From Rickettsiaceae bacterium H1 (GTDB lineage: Bacteria; Pseudomonadota; Alphaproteobacteria; Rickettsiales; Anaplasmataceae), in contig JACDQH010000002.1 of the NCBI GenBank assembly GCA_018101195.1, positions 62,001-126,000 on the forward strand: DNA of 64,000 nucleotides, given 5' to 3'. The translations under genes and the position numbers were made by a program. Positions 18,242 to 29,400 of the stretch are shown here, piece by piece; within the stretch, counting starts at the first letter, position 1; the number at the start of each line of letters is the position of its first letter. The notes below the pieces were generated by a model. It made no database searches, was not told the DNA's origin, and saw nothing but the letters and a program-made list of their open reading frames with translations.

Positions 18242-20603
18242 GCAATGGGTAAGAATGGTTCTGCTCATTTTAGCTATTATTATTTTAGACGGTTGTAATC
18301 TGATTAATCAATTTAACAGTGTAGCTTATGCTGCAGATGATCTGGAACCGATTGTAGGCGGTAAAGCAAATCATCCGAGTTGTGAAGGAGCAGGGGTTAT
18401 AGCGGCAATAATTGGTGGTGTTGGTGCTGCCTTGGCCACTTTAATTGCCGGTTATGCTTTATTTCTCGCTCCGGAACCTATCTCGACTGGCGCTGGTACT
18501 GTTATGCTTTTATCTGCTGTAGCGGCATTATTCGGAATAGTTACTGGTGCTGCTGAATTTTTTGCTTGTACTAACGGTTTTGTTCGTCATCCGGTATTAA
18601 GATGGGAAAATACCGGGAAGTATAAAAAATGTAAAAATCCCGAAGATCTTTTTCCGGGTGACTCTAATAGTGGCAAAGTGTGTAAAAGCCAAGAATATGT
18701 AGATGAAAGTGATTACAAATGGCCGGAAAACAAGGCCCCTTATAGCGATTACATTGAAATTTGCCATAGGTATGCTCTTGTCCCTTTTCCCATGTTTAAT
18801 TTTGACGGATTGACAGATAGAGAATACGAGTTCGGATTAAAAGGAGATTTTACCGAGAAAGAAATCAAGGATAAAACAAAGGACGATATTGTAAAGATGA
18901 AAGAATGGGTTGGTGATCCCTCAGGGCCAACTTGTAAGACTTTAAAATCGGGTGAATCTGCCGATATAAACGGGACTACTTTTAAAGCATATGAAGACGG
19001 AGGTAGGATATGTGTCGATGCCGTCGGTTTATTCGGAGGAGATTTTTGGCCTTTTCCGCCGACAATAGGTTGTCATGCCAAAGCGCCTTCACCTCCCGCA
19101 CCGATGTGTGAAAAATCGGTGCCGACTGAATTTGATGCGAAAGGCAGGGCGATTAAGTATGATAATACTAAATGTTTTAATTGTTATATATCCGGTGCTT
19201 GTTATAGCCAAATTTCACTTGCTGCTAGAGCTCCGCATCCTATAACGTCGGTAGTAGTTCAGTGTATAAAAGAATCACTTGCTAATTTGGTAGCAGGTCA
19301 GTGTAGTGTCGCTTCTGGCCAGACTTCGTCACAGCAAGACGGATTTTTAGCAGTAGTACAAAAACGCTTAAAAACCACGGTGACTGCGGTTTTAGTGCTA
19401 GCCATAGCATTGTTCGGAATTAAGATGATGATGGGGCATGCCATACAAGGACCGCACGAATACTTCATGTTGCTTATTAAATTTGCTTTAGTGATTTATT
19501 TCTCGCTTGGTGACGGTATGCAAGTTTATTACAATTATTTGATTAAACTTTCTGTCGGTTTGTCTGATCTAGTACTAAGTGCCGGAGGTAACAACCAGGT
19601 ATGTAATTATAATACGGCGGATTATATAAAGAATTTAGGAAGCGGTGATAAAGATTATTCGTATTTGGCACCTTGGGATAGGTTGGATTGTCGTATCGGG
19701 TTTTATTTGGGTAACGGTTTTGCTATCGGCGGAGGTGCTGCTTCGACAGCTGCAATTATTGCAGCTGCAACAGCCCCTGTATTCGGGATATTATTATTGA
19801 TAATACCGGCTATATTTAGTAGTCAGATATTAATGGCAATATGTGTTGCATTTTTCGTATTCATGTTGTTATTAACGGTAATATGGATAGTTCATTTATT
19901 TATACTATCGTTAATTGCTCTTACTATAGTTAGCATATTTGCTCCTGTATTCGTACCGATGGTACTATTTCAAGCAACAAAAGGATTTTTTGACGGTTGG
20001 GTAAAGCAGGTTATGGTATTTTCAATATATCCTATAGTTCTGTTTGCCTTTCTCTCTTTATGTTTTTCCGTTTTCGATAAGATGTATTTTTCAGATTTGC
20101 AATTTACTTCTAAAACTAAAAATAAAGAAGTGGGAAAAGGAAAGACAAGATTAATTGAATATTTCATTCCAGATTACACCGGATGTACGAATAATCCTAA
20201 TATAATAGCATGTGTTATTTCAGGGGTAAAATATACGCATAGCAATTTATTTCTTGGAATAAAGGTTACTAAAGCAGAGATTGATCATGAAGGTTCGAAG
20301 AAAATTTGGCAAAATTTCGGAATGATGGGTTTAATGGCCTTTTTATTTTATCATTTCTTAGGTGTGGTCGGTTCGATGGCGGCGGAATTAAGCGGTAGTT
20401 TCCGGGCCGATCTTTCTCAAGGTACGTCGGGGCCTAAGCAAATGGCGGCAAAGATTGAAGCCGGAGCAATGAAAGTAGCTGGTGGTGTAGGCGGGGCAAT
20501 GAAATCGGTAGGAAAAGCCGCTATGAACAAAGGAAAGTCCGGAGGTGGCGATGATGGTGGTAAAGAACGTGTTTTAGGAAGTAATAACCAACCGTCGTCA
20601 TGA
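18234..20603 (+). CDS. virB6: VirB6 paralogue 1, lipoprotein-type signal
   Basis: VirB6 proteins are polytopic inner-membrane channel components. In Rickettsiales they are multiplied and carry large extra domains. This 789-residue copy begins with a signal ending in a lipobox (LDGC, Cys21). A hydrophobic pair (about 55-115) and a Cys-rich extracytoplasmic region (about 115-375) follow. The TrbL/VirB6 core then starts at about 380 (VTAVLVLAIALFGIKMMMGH) and continues through several TM segments (about 500-620), including the MVLFQATKGFFDGWVKQ loop. A late TM (about 700) and a Gly/Lys-rich tail end it. It overlaps virB4 by 8 bp and the next virB6 by 4 bp. Confidence 0.92.
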   Translation: MFKQWVRMVLLILAIIILDGCNLINQFNSVAYAADDLEPIVGGKANHPSCEGAGVIAAIIGGVGAALATLIAGYALFLAPEPISTGAGTVMLLSAVAALFGIVTGAAEFFACTNGFVRHPVLRWENTGKYKKCKNPEDLFPGDSNSGKVCKSQEYVDESDYKWPENKAPYSDYIEICHRYALVPFPMFNFDGLTDREYEFGLKGDFTEKEIKDKTKDDIVKMKEWVGDPSGPTCKTLKSGESADINGTTFKAYEDGGRICVDAVGLFGGDFWPFPPTIGCHAKAPSPPAPMCEKSVPTEFDAKGRAIKYDNTKCFNCYISGACYSQISLAARAPHPITSVVVQCIKESLANLVAGQCSVASGQTSSQQDGFLAVVQKRLKTTVTAVLVLAIALFGIKMMMGHAIQGPHEYFMLLIKFALVIYFSLGDGMQVYYNYLIKLSVGLSDLVLSAGGNNQVCNYNTADYIKNLGSGDKDYSYLAPWDRLDCRIGFYLGNGFAIGGGAASTAAIIAAATAPVFGILLLIIPAIFSSQILMAICVAFFVFMLLLTVIWIVHLFILSLIALTIVSIFAPVFVPMVLFQATKGFFDGWVKQVMVFSIYPIVLFAFLSLCFSVFDKMYFSDLQFTSKTKNKEVGKGKTRLIEYFIPDYTGCTNNPNIIACVISGVKYTHSNLFLGIKVTKAEIDHEGSKKIWQNFGMMGLMAFLFYHFLGVVGSMAAELSGSFRADLSQGTSGPKQMAAKIEAGAMKVAGGVGGAMKSVGKAAMNKGKSGGGDDGGKERVLGSNNQPSS

Positions 20604-23092
20604 TAAAGTTTATATTTTACTTTATTTTGTTCGTACCTTACGGGATTTTAGCTAAGTGTATTAATGCAAGCGATATAACGCAAGAGGATGTAGTTGATGT
20701 TGTTTATGCAAATTCTAGTAAAAACACACAACCGGAATCCGGTTGTTCAAAAAATTGGGTGAAATCGCAAGTTCCTCTTAAAGATGTCCAGCGTGTAGTA
20801 GAAATAGTCGATAAAGAAGTTAATTTGTGTGCGAAAAGCGAAAACAGTAATGAAGCTGAAAGCATTGAAGTAAACGTTATTGCTATTCATGGTCCTATAA
20901 GTGCTATTCCTTTAAATTTTAGGCAACATGATTCGGTTAAATTTTCTTCTTTGCCTGCTGTTTCGGGTAAGATTACTGCTCAAATTTGTGAGAATACCGA
21001 TCCTAATGTAAAAGTTTTTGACGTACAAAAGTGTAAATCCGATTTTGTAGGAAAAAGTTATACTTCTATTATTAGTAATGATATTGATGGGGAAAATTCT
21101 AATCTGGTAAATTATAACAATGTCCTTATGTCAAACTGGATTAATAGTCCTCTATATGTAATTGATCCTCTGGATGATAACGATAAAACCGTTATTAGTA
21201 AAACTATCGAAGCTTTAACAGGTTTTTTTTCGTCTAATAAGGATCTATGGCAAGCAGTATGTGATTATAACTCTGCTAGTAATCAAGATGATCAATTAAA
21301 AATTAATATAGAAAAAATTCGTAATGGAATGACTTCTTACGAGTTAAACAAAACGTGTGACAACATATGTCATGTCCAATATGACAATCAAGGCAATAAA
21401 TCTGCAACAATTAATGATAATTGTTTGTTTTCTGTTTCATCGGAAAGAGTAGGCAATAATCAATATTCTTCATACCTACCTGGCTTGGTCGTACGTGAAG
21501 GAAGTGATTCTGGGAGGATGTTAGGTGCTTCTGGAGAATTATCCCCTAGAGGGGTGGAGTTAAATAAGGAATACGAATTAACTTCTGCTAATCCCAAAGT
21601 ATGGGTAGATATAACACAGGGGCTGAATGGGGGATATAAATTGTTAGTTACCAGAAGATGTACTTATCATAATAAGCGTAGCTTATATTATTATGTCGGT
21701 GATAGCTGTCCGACTATAAATCCGGGAGATGCCGGGACTAATCCTATAGAAATGATAGAAAACGTTAGTTACGTTAACAGGAGATTTTTTACTCTCGATT
21801 CGGCTTGGGATGGAAAAAGCATATATTACGGTGTAAAGGACAATGGTGACGGCGAGAATAATAATTCAGGTCATTTTGAGCTTACTACGCGCGTACCGAA
21901 AGAAATTAAGACGCCTTTTGCCAATGTTGTTGATTGGGTAATAACTCACGTTAATCATTTATTGTACGGAGATAATACTCCTGTGAATCCGGGTGCTGTA
22001 GGTAGGGTATATCGAACATTTATTAACGGCCCTTTCGTAAGTATTATTCAATCGATTTTGATATTGTATATCGCTGTTTGTTCGTTACTTTACATTATGG
22101 GAATGATAAGGTCTTCACAAATGGAAGTAATAGTAATCTTGGTTAAAATCGGTATTGTCGTGATTGTTATTAGCCCAAATAGCTGGGAATTTTTTAACGA
22201 GTATTTATTTAAAGTGTTTACGGAAGGTAGCATTGATTTAATTAATGTGATGTCTTCACACTCGGATGCGGACACTAAATTTAAATTTATCGACAGGTCT
22301 TTATCTCGTTTTGCCGAATCGGAAACTTGGGTGCAAATTTTTAGCCTGATTTTTACGGGGCCATTAGGTTTTATTATTGCTTTTGCAATTATATGGGGAA
22401 TATGGATGCTGTTTTTAGCAATATTAAGAGCAATAATAATTTTTATAACTTCAGTGATTATTATTGCTTTATTGTTATCCATTGCTCCTTTTTTTATTAG
22501 CTTTGTTTTATTTAAAAGGACTAAAACGGTGTTTGATAACTGGATAAAGATTTTAGCCAGCACTGCTTTTCAGCCGATAATGATTTTTGCAACGATAGCT
22601 ATGTTAAATAACGTCATTATGGGTATTACCTATGCATTGTTTAATTATGATGTTTGTACTCAATGTGTGGCCAATGTCAGTATCAACGATCAAGTTAAAG
22701 CGTTTTGTTTGTTAAATACCTATTTACCAAGAACATATGTTGCTACTTCTACATACAAAGATTTAATGGAGGAAACTTATGACGGTTTTTCATTTTTCGG
22801 TGTTCCCATATTGTTACCGTCGTTAATCGCATTTGTTATTTTAACTCATACTTTGTCGTTTTTTGTGCAAAAAGTTCCATCAATAATTAGTGATATATTT
22901 AACGTCATAAGTACCGAAATAAATCATCCTGCTCAAGCTTTTGAGGATAGTATGCGTGCGGTAGTAGGAAAAGATGCACAGTCAATGCAAAGGCGAGCAG
23001 CTAACGAGCACACAAAAAAATTACACGATAATCCCAGAGAAAATCTGGATAAAAGGGATGAAGCTCGTAGAAGGGAAGGGATAAATAAATGA
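20600..23092 (+). CDS. virB6: VirB6 paralogue 2
   Basis: This 830-residue protein starts with an N-terminal signal but no canonical lipobox (LAKC at the expected place). A long extracytoplasmic region (about 20-470) has scattered Cys pairs. One module around 343-430 (GGYKLLVTRRC, YYYVGDSCPTINPGDAGT) recurs in paralogue 3. The VirB6 core (about 475-770) opens with VSIIQSILILYIAVCSLLYI, then KIGIVVIVISPNSWEFFNEY, and has the FKRTKTVFDNWIKILAS loop. A short charged cytoplasmic tail follows. The start ATG overlaps the previous stop as ATGA, and its own stop overlaps paralogue 3 the same way. Confidence 0.92.
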   Translation: MIKFIFYFILFVPYGILAKCINASDITQEDVVDVVYANSSKNTQPESGCSKNWVKSQVPLKDVQRVVEIVDKEVNLCAKSENSNEAESIEVNVIAIHGPISAIPLNFRQHDSVKFSSLPAVSGKITAQICENTDPNVKVFDVQKCKSDFVGKSYTSIISNDIDGENSNLVNYNNVLMSNWINSPLYVIDPLDDNDKTVISKTIEALTGFFSSNKDLWQAVCDYNSASNQDDQLKINIEKIRNGMTSYELNKTCDNICHVQYDNQGNKSATINDNCLFSVSSERVGNNQYSSYLPGLVVREGSDSGRMLGASGELSPRGVELNKEYELTSANPKVWVDITQGLNGGYKLLVTRRCTYHNKRSLYYYVGDSCPTINPGDAGTNPIEMIENVSYVNRRFFTLDSAWDGKSIYYGVKDNGDGENNNSGHFELTTRVPKEIKTPFANVVDWVITHVNHLLYGDNTPVNPGAVGRVYRTFINGPFVSIIQSILILYIAVCSLLYIMGMIRSSQMEVIVILVKIGIVVIVISPNSWEFFNEYLFKVFTEGSIDLINVMSSHSDADTKFKFIDRSLSRFAESETWVQIFSLIFTGPLGFIIAFAIIWGIWMLFLAILRAIIIFITSVIIIALLLSIAPFFISFVLFKRTKTVFDNWIKILASTAFQPIMIFATIAMLNNVIMGITYALFNYDVCTQCVANVSINDQVKAFCLLNTYLPRTYVATSTYKDLMEETYDGFSFFGVPILLPSLIAFVILTHTLSFFVQKVPSIISDIFNVISTEINHPAQAFEDSMRAVVGKDAQSMQRRAANEHTKKLHDNPRENLDKRDEARRREGINK

Positions 23093-26000
23093 CAAGAAAA
23101 TCACTTATTTTGTTAATTTTATTGTGTATTAACGCTTGTAATCACGAATGTATAGATCCTGGCGAAGGAATAAGCAGTAGTAATATTAAAGTTGAGGTAC
23201 CGGTGGTGATAAAAGGTGCAGATAAACTTGACAAATCTACTTTATGGGTCGATAGCGGTCTTGATGTTAAAATAGATGAAAAAATACCGCTTAATGTGTT
23301 TGGCACGATAAATTTATGTGCGGATACGAGAGAGCGAATTCGAAATTGTTCTAATCGTAAATTATGTAACAAAGTTATTGTGCCATCAATATTTTGTAGT
23401 GATGGAACAAAACTTAATTATTCTGGTGAAAGTATGGATCCTTCAGTTGTGTGTGCTCATGCTTCCGGTAGTTTTTCTTCATTTGGTTGGTATATTGATA
23501 GCGGAATTGAGGTTAATCCTGGTGATTATGTAAAATTCGATTTAGTTCCGTATAAAACAATTAAGGTTACGGATTGTTATAACATTCCAGATGAAGTGGT
23601 GAATTATTCGTTCGCAGATTTAGAAAAAATATTTTTAGATGTTACTAAACAGCAATCTTTAAGTAACGATAACAGAACATATATTCAAGGGATTATCAAT
23701 AATAAATTACCTACTATATGTGAACAAGGGTTAGATTTTGTTGAAATTCCTGGATCAACGGATACTTCTGGGAATCAATTACACTTTAAATTGGAAAAAT
23801 TTAAAGGAAAGACTTATGACGTATATGTGAATAATTCTTTTACTCCTTACGGAAATAAAGTTTTTACTCAAAATAATTCATTTAACGTAAATAATTATTG
23901 GCATGAAGGGGCACTTGTCGATGTAAGAGTAGAGTTACGCGGTAACGAGTATGATTATAATTGCAATGCACCCACGGATTTAAATCTAAAAAGATTTAAT
24001 ACTTATGATGTAAATTATCGATGTAATAACTTGTGCGGAACAAGTATTTGGGGGAATAATTGTGTTTCTACTTTAAGGTATAAGTGGATTTCGGGAAATG
24101 ATAAGTGTAAAACTATCAGAAGTGATACTACCGGTTTAAAAAAATGCAAACAGTTATCTTTTCCAATAGAAAAATGGGCTGATTTATTAATTGCAAAGAT
24201 CGGAGATGATAAAATTAGTTACGCAAATGATTTTGGTGATAGAGGGGAGCAATGCTTGCCTGGAAATGATACCGATTCCGAGTGTATGAGCTTTTTCGGC
24301 GGAGATAAAAGCTCGCTTAAATTAGATTATTCTTATTTGATTCTTGATAATGTAGATAAAAAAAGCAAAGTTTGGTTAGGTATAGCTGATTATGCTGGTA
24401 ATTATGCCGATAATATAGGCGGATATCATGTGGAAGTGAAACGTTCTTGTGTTCGTGCCGAAGGCAAAGATTTATACATGTATATAGGCAATGGCCTTCC
24501 CTCTGTTGCTCCTGGTGATCAAGGAACCGACCATATATACGTACAACCTAAAGATGGAGACGGAAACGGTATTATGGAATCAAAAATGTTTGTTATTAAC
24601 GGCGGTAATCAAAATAACGGCAATACACCTAAAGCTGGTAGGGTTTATTTCGGCATTAAAGATGCTATCGATAGCGATACGGTTAAGGATAATTTTGTAG
24701 AAAATCCGAATAATAATAAATATGTTATAAACATACATCGCGTTGTATGGGACCCTATATTTTCAAGGTTTTTTACTCTTATCAGAGATTCTATTTTAAG
24801 TGTCCTATATGGTAGTACTGGGGAATTATCGAATGTTGATATCAATAACTCAAATGGTCTGGTTTCTGCTACTTATAACAATATTATTAATAATGGTTTG
24901 ATACAGTTTGTTCAAGCCCTCTTAGTGTTATTCATAGCTTTTTCTGGTATCTCTTTTATGCTTGGGTTTATGCAAAGAACTCAAACTGAGCTTGTCATTA
25001 GGGTAGTAAAAATAGGGGTCGTGCTTGCAGTTATTTCTCCTTCGAGTTGGAATTTGTTTGGTGTTACCTTGTTTAACTTATTTGTTAAGGGAGTAGATTA
25101 TATAGCGTCGGTTTTTTCAGGTTTTATAGGTTCGGATAATTCGTTTGCTTTTCTTGACCCTACTATCGGTTCTTTACTTACGAAAGAAACATGGCTGAGA
25201 TTACTATCTATAATGTTTTCGGGGCCGATTGGCTTTATATCGTTTATATTATTAATGTGGGGAACGTGGACATTTTTGGGTGCAATAATAACGGCTGTAA
25301 TAACTTATTTAATGACGTTAATCGGCATGTCGTTACTTCTTATTCTTGCTCCCTTATTTATCATTGCAATTTTATTCAAAGTAACGAAAACTTTATTCGA
25401 GGGTTGGATAAAAATGATGTTATCGATGGCATTAACTCCTATAATAATGTTTTCGTCGTTAGCGTTTTTACATCAATTGATGATGTCTGCTTTTTTTGCA
25501 ATTAATAACTTCACTGCTTGTAGAGGTTGTGCTTTTAGAATGGAATTTGATATCGGGGACGTTCCGGTTGAATTTTGTCCGATTAATACATTGGTTCCTA
25601 CGACATATGTTAGCGATTATAGTTTGCAAGATCATATGAATCAGTTATATGCATCATCTGGTGAAAATGTTTTAGGCTTACCATTTAACTTAGTGGCAAT
25701 TATAGTATTTATTATTTCTGCTTTTGCTATCAAAGCTTTTATTCATATTGCCGAAAATATGGCGAAAGATATTTCGGGAACTATGGCCCCGGATTTTGTG
25801 TCAGGATCGGGTGCAACAAATAGTGCGATACAAGGATTATTATCTCTTGTTGGCCAAGATGATGCAACACAAGATTTAAGAAATAAAGCATTAAATACGA
25901 ATAATGTTGATTCTACTCGCGTTCAAATTCAAAAAAGACGGGGAGTAAGAGCTGGCGAAGATCAAGAAATTAGAGATAAATCGATTAATATCGGCGGCAA

Positions 26001-26469
26001 AAACGATAAATTACAGGATAGTGCAAAAACACAAGATTCTTTGGTAAGAAATGCTTCTACTTCATCCCCGATTGTGTCTGATGGAGGGAATACGGACAAA
26101 GATCAAGCTTCTTCTTTGTCCGGTATTTCAGCTGATCATTCGGGAATTGATGCAAGCAGTGTAACTATGGGTGATGTAAGACCTGACTCGTCACGCACAG
26201 AATCAATTGCTGTTGATAGTGAACCTAGGTCATCATCTGACACAATGGGAGCAGAACATGTTCTGGAAATTGGCGAAAACTTTGATGAAAATCAAGAAAG
26301 TTCGGTTAATAGAAGTGGAATTGGTGAAAGTATTACAGTAGATAACGATGTTAGTGCTGAAGAAACAAGAAGAGAAGGATCGCAAGAAAAAATAACTGTA
26401 GATTTTACGGAAGACAAAGATAATGAAGGAGAAAATGTTTCTGAGGTTGATAAGGATGACGAGAAATGA
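23089..26469 (+). CDS. virB6: VirB6 paralogue 3, lipoprotein-type signal
   Basis: The 1126-residue protein has a lipobox-like signal (INAC, Cys17) and a 600-residue extracytoplasmic region. A motif of the form 'W..DSG..V..(G/D)(D/E)' occurs twice near the N-terminus (WVDSGLDVKIDEKIPL and WYIDSGIEVNPGDYVKFDL). A module shared with paralogue 2 lies at about 444-530 (GGYHVEVKRSC, YMYIGNGLPSVAPGDQGT, GRVYFGIKD). The VirB6 core spans about 600-890 (FVQALLVLFIAFSGISFML, KVTKTLFEGWIKMML). The last 190 residues are an acidic, Ser-rich, probably disordered cytoplasmic tail. It is coupled to both neighbours by 4-bp ATGA overlaps. Confidence 0.92.
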   Translation: MTRKSLILLILLCINACNHECIDPGEGISSSNIKVEVPVVIKGADKLDKSTLWVDSGLDVKIDEKIPLNVFGTINLCADTRERIRNCSNRKLCNKVIVPSIFCSDGTKLNYSGESMDPSVVCAHASGSFSSFGWYIDSGIEVNPGDYVKFDLVPYKTIKVTDCYNIPDEVVNYSFADLEKIFLDVTKQQSLSNDNRTYIQGIINNKLPTICEQGLDFVEIPGSTDTSGNQLHFKLEKFKGKTYDVYVNNSFTPYGNKVFTQNNSFNVNNYWHEGALVDVRVELRGNEYDYNCNAPTDLNLKRFNTYDVNYRCNNLCGTSIWGNNCVSTLRYKWISGNDKCKTIRSDTTGLKKCKQLSFPIEKWADLLIAKIGDDKISYANDFGDRGEQCLPGNDTDSECMSFFGGDKSSLKLDYSYLILDNVDKKSKVWLGIADYAGNYADNIGGYHVEVKRSCVRAEGKDLYMYIGNGLPSVAPGDQGTDHIYVQPKDGDGNGIMESKMFVINGGNQNNGNTPKAGRVYFGIKDAIDSDTVKDNFVENPNNNKYVINIHRVVWDPIFSRFFTLIRDSILSVLYGSTGELSNVDINNSNGLVSATYNNIINNGLIQFVQALLVLFIAFSGISFMLGFMQRTQTELVIRVVKIGVVLAVISPSSWNLFGVTLFNLFVKGVDYIASVFSGFIGSDNSFAFLDPTIGSLLTKETWLRLLSIMFSGPIGFISFILLMWGTWTFLGAIITAVITYLMTLIGMSLLLILAPLFIIAILFKVTKTLFEGWIKMMLSMALTPIIMFSSLAFLHQLMMSAFFAINNFTACRGCAFRMEFDIGDVPVEFCPINTLVPTTYVSDYSLQDHMNQLYASSGENVLGLPFNLVAIIVFIISAFAIKAFIHIAENMAKDISGTMAPDFVSGSGATNSAIQGLLSLVGQDDATQDLRNKALNTNNVDSTRVQIQKRRGVRAGEDQEIRDKSINIGGKNDKLQDSAKTQDSLVRNASTSSPIVSDGGNTDKDQASSLSGISADHSGIDASSVTMGDVRPDSSRTESIAVDSEPRSSSDTMGAEHVLEIGENFDENQESSVNRSGIGESITVDNDVSAEETRREGSQEKITVDFTEDKDNEGENVSEVDKDDEK

Positions 26470-29400
26470 TGAAAAAATCATTATTATCTTTATTACTGTT
26501 AATTTTAGCGAGTTGTAATAATGAAGATCCTTTTCCCAGGTGTATATCGGCAGATGATTTTACCAATTCTGGACTTACTATTTCAGCCCGGGTAAAAGAA
26601 GGTTCTAATAAATTTCAAGACGATAGCGGTAACAGTTCCGACGGTTTTCATCCTGATCAAGTAATAAGGTGGAAGGATACGGGTTATGTTACTACCGGCG
26701 AGCCGATTATAATAAGAACGGAAGGAATGTGGACTTCTTGGTTGGGAATAGGCAATCAGTCGGTTTCCACATCACAATCTGGAGGTAATGATGATTTTAA
26801 TAACGGAGCTAAATATGAAGCGGAATTAGGAGTATCTAGTGTTCCTAAAGATAGGATATGTGGACCTTATTCCAAAAAAGATCCCGGAGGAAGTGGTTGT
26901 AGTAACATGAGAAAATGTCCTTATGTGGAATTCGGCGATCCGCCGGATGATCCATCAAAGGGACAATATGGACCTCCTTGTTGGTTTAATAACGGTTATG
27001 GTGCTTATCTCTTGTTAAAAAGGCCTTTCGATGATGATCCTAATGAAAAATTGGAATATATGCGTTACCCCAAATCTCCTATTATTCATATAGGGTATGA
27101 TCCGAGATCAGGCGAAACTGCTTTTTCTACTATTGATCATCCGATAATTGATACCAATTGCAGTATTGTTACTATTGAAAAAGGTTGGAAGATATACGCT
27201 AAAATATTGGATCGATTTTATTGGGACAATGCCGGAGGCTATGCAATAAACTTTGTAAAGGGAGCAAAATTGGCGGATAATAGAGAAATTTTAGAAAATA
27301 TAAGAAAAGAAGTAATAACTATCTTAATTGATGAAGGGGCAAAAAAACTATTTAAGAAAATTACCGGAGATAACGTTTATATTGATTTTGTCAAAGCATT
27401 GTTAGTACTTTATATAGCATTTACCGGAATAGTTTATATGTTCGGCATGGTACAACAACCATATTCCGATGTCTTAATACGTATTATTAAGATTGCCATA
27501 ATAATGCAACTGATATCTCCGTACAGTTGGGAATTTTTTTATAATAACTTGGCAATAATATTTGTTGAAGGTATTGCTCAATTAATCATGATAATTAATA
27601 GTCATTCCGGTGTCGAATTTAATCCCGATGCTCCTTTTGCTGTTTTTGATCGTATGCTTGACATATTCTTCTCGGGTGTGGTTTGGGGTAAGAAAATGCG
27701 AGCGTTCATTTGGACTTATCCTCCTGTTCTGACTTGCTTAGTATTACTTGTGATTATTCTTATCATAATCTCATACGTGTTTGTTATGGTATATGCTTGC
27801 ATCATATACTTGACTAGTATGATTGGTATAGCAGTTTTAATTTCATTAATACCTATATTGTTTCTTACCTTGTTGTTTTCAAAACTGCCGAATACGTTCG
27901 AAAATTGGTTGAAACAAGCTATGAGTTTTGCTTTTCAGAGTATTATGATATTCACTCTTGTGTCCCTGTTTGCTGCTTTGATTATGAATTTTTTTTATCG
28001 AACTTTCGGATATACCACTTGTTATAACAAAACTGTTCATCTTGAAATGTGTTTATTGGGAAATACTGGTTGTTTTAAAATAGGTGAAATATGGTCATGG
28101 ACATTTGGTGAAAAATTTGATTATTACGAAGTAGGGAAGTTGACCCAACACGACCTTGGAGTAAAAAGTAGAATCACTTTTAATCGTGGTGCAGCAGTGA
28201 TAAAAGTACCTCCCGAATATAAGGTGGATGATTATAGATATATTGATTACCCTTTTCTTGATCCGGATCCCGATTCGTCTGTTGCCCCTAGTAAAGATGG
28301 GGACGGCAAAGGTTACGATTACAATATAATTAAAAATAGAATCACAAAAGATCAATTCGTAATATTTGAGGAATTATTTGCATTAGTTCTAATTACTATG
28401 TTGCTATGGCATTTAAGATTATTTGTGCAAAGATTAGGAGCTTCAATTGCTGGTACTTCACCGTTTCTTAGTGTGGTGGGTCATCATTATGCAAACTTTT
28501 TTTCACCTATTAGTCATAGTATTGCAGGAAAACCGGGAGCGATAATTGCCGGTTTAATGAGACAAGCGACATCTAGCTGGGGAGATGCCGTGAGTAAAGT
28601 AGTTGACACTCCTGGCAGAGTGGTAAGGTCTATCCCTGGTGTGAATAAAGTAGCAGAGGGTGTAAAGGGGATTTATAATGTTGCCGAGTGGTCGGTGGGA
28701 GCAGAATCGAATGTTAAACGTCACTATCGTGAACAAGATGCATTTAAATGGATTCATCATAAGCAAGCGGTTATAGGACAAACTTTATCCGACATGGCGC
28801 CCGACCATGTGGTAAAATCTGCTTTGTCGTATGGTTATAATAAAGTAACGGGTAAAACAAGCGAATCATTTGGTGGTCATATTAAAAAATCTTATGCACA
28901 ACAATTGGAAAAATTACATGATAATATTATAGGTTATAAAAGACCTGGAGCACCAAAACATAAAGAAGATGCGAGTGATGAATCCGATCCTCCTTTCCAA
29001 AGATCCGAAACGTTCGATGAAGGCACACCCGAAACGGAAGACGGCTTACAAAGAACGGTAGATGTTTCCGACGAACATAGTGACGTAGACGATACCGCTT
29101 TAGGATCGCAAATTGGATCCGAAATAGTGGAAGAATTTAGACAAGAAGGTGATGAAAGAGTTATTTCTACTGGTGATAGTGAAACAAGTACCGCAAGTAA
29201 TCAATCGTCTGAAATGGACTCTTATTCTGATCGGGTGCAACAAGCTGTTGAGGACTTAGGTTTAGAACGAATTCAATCTGGAACTCAAGGAATAGAAGTG
29301 CAACAAGCGGCGGAGGCTCGTTCGGTAGGATCGGAAATGGATTCGATAACCAATGCTCATTCTGGATTAGGGGTGGCGGATAGGTCTGAAGGAACGGGAG

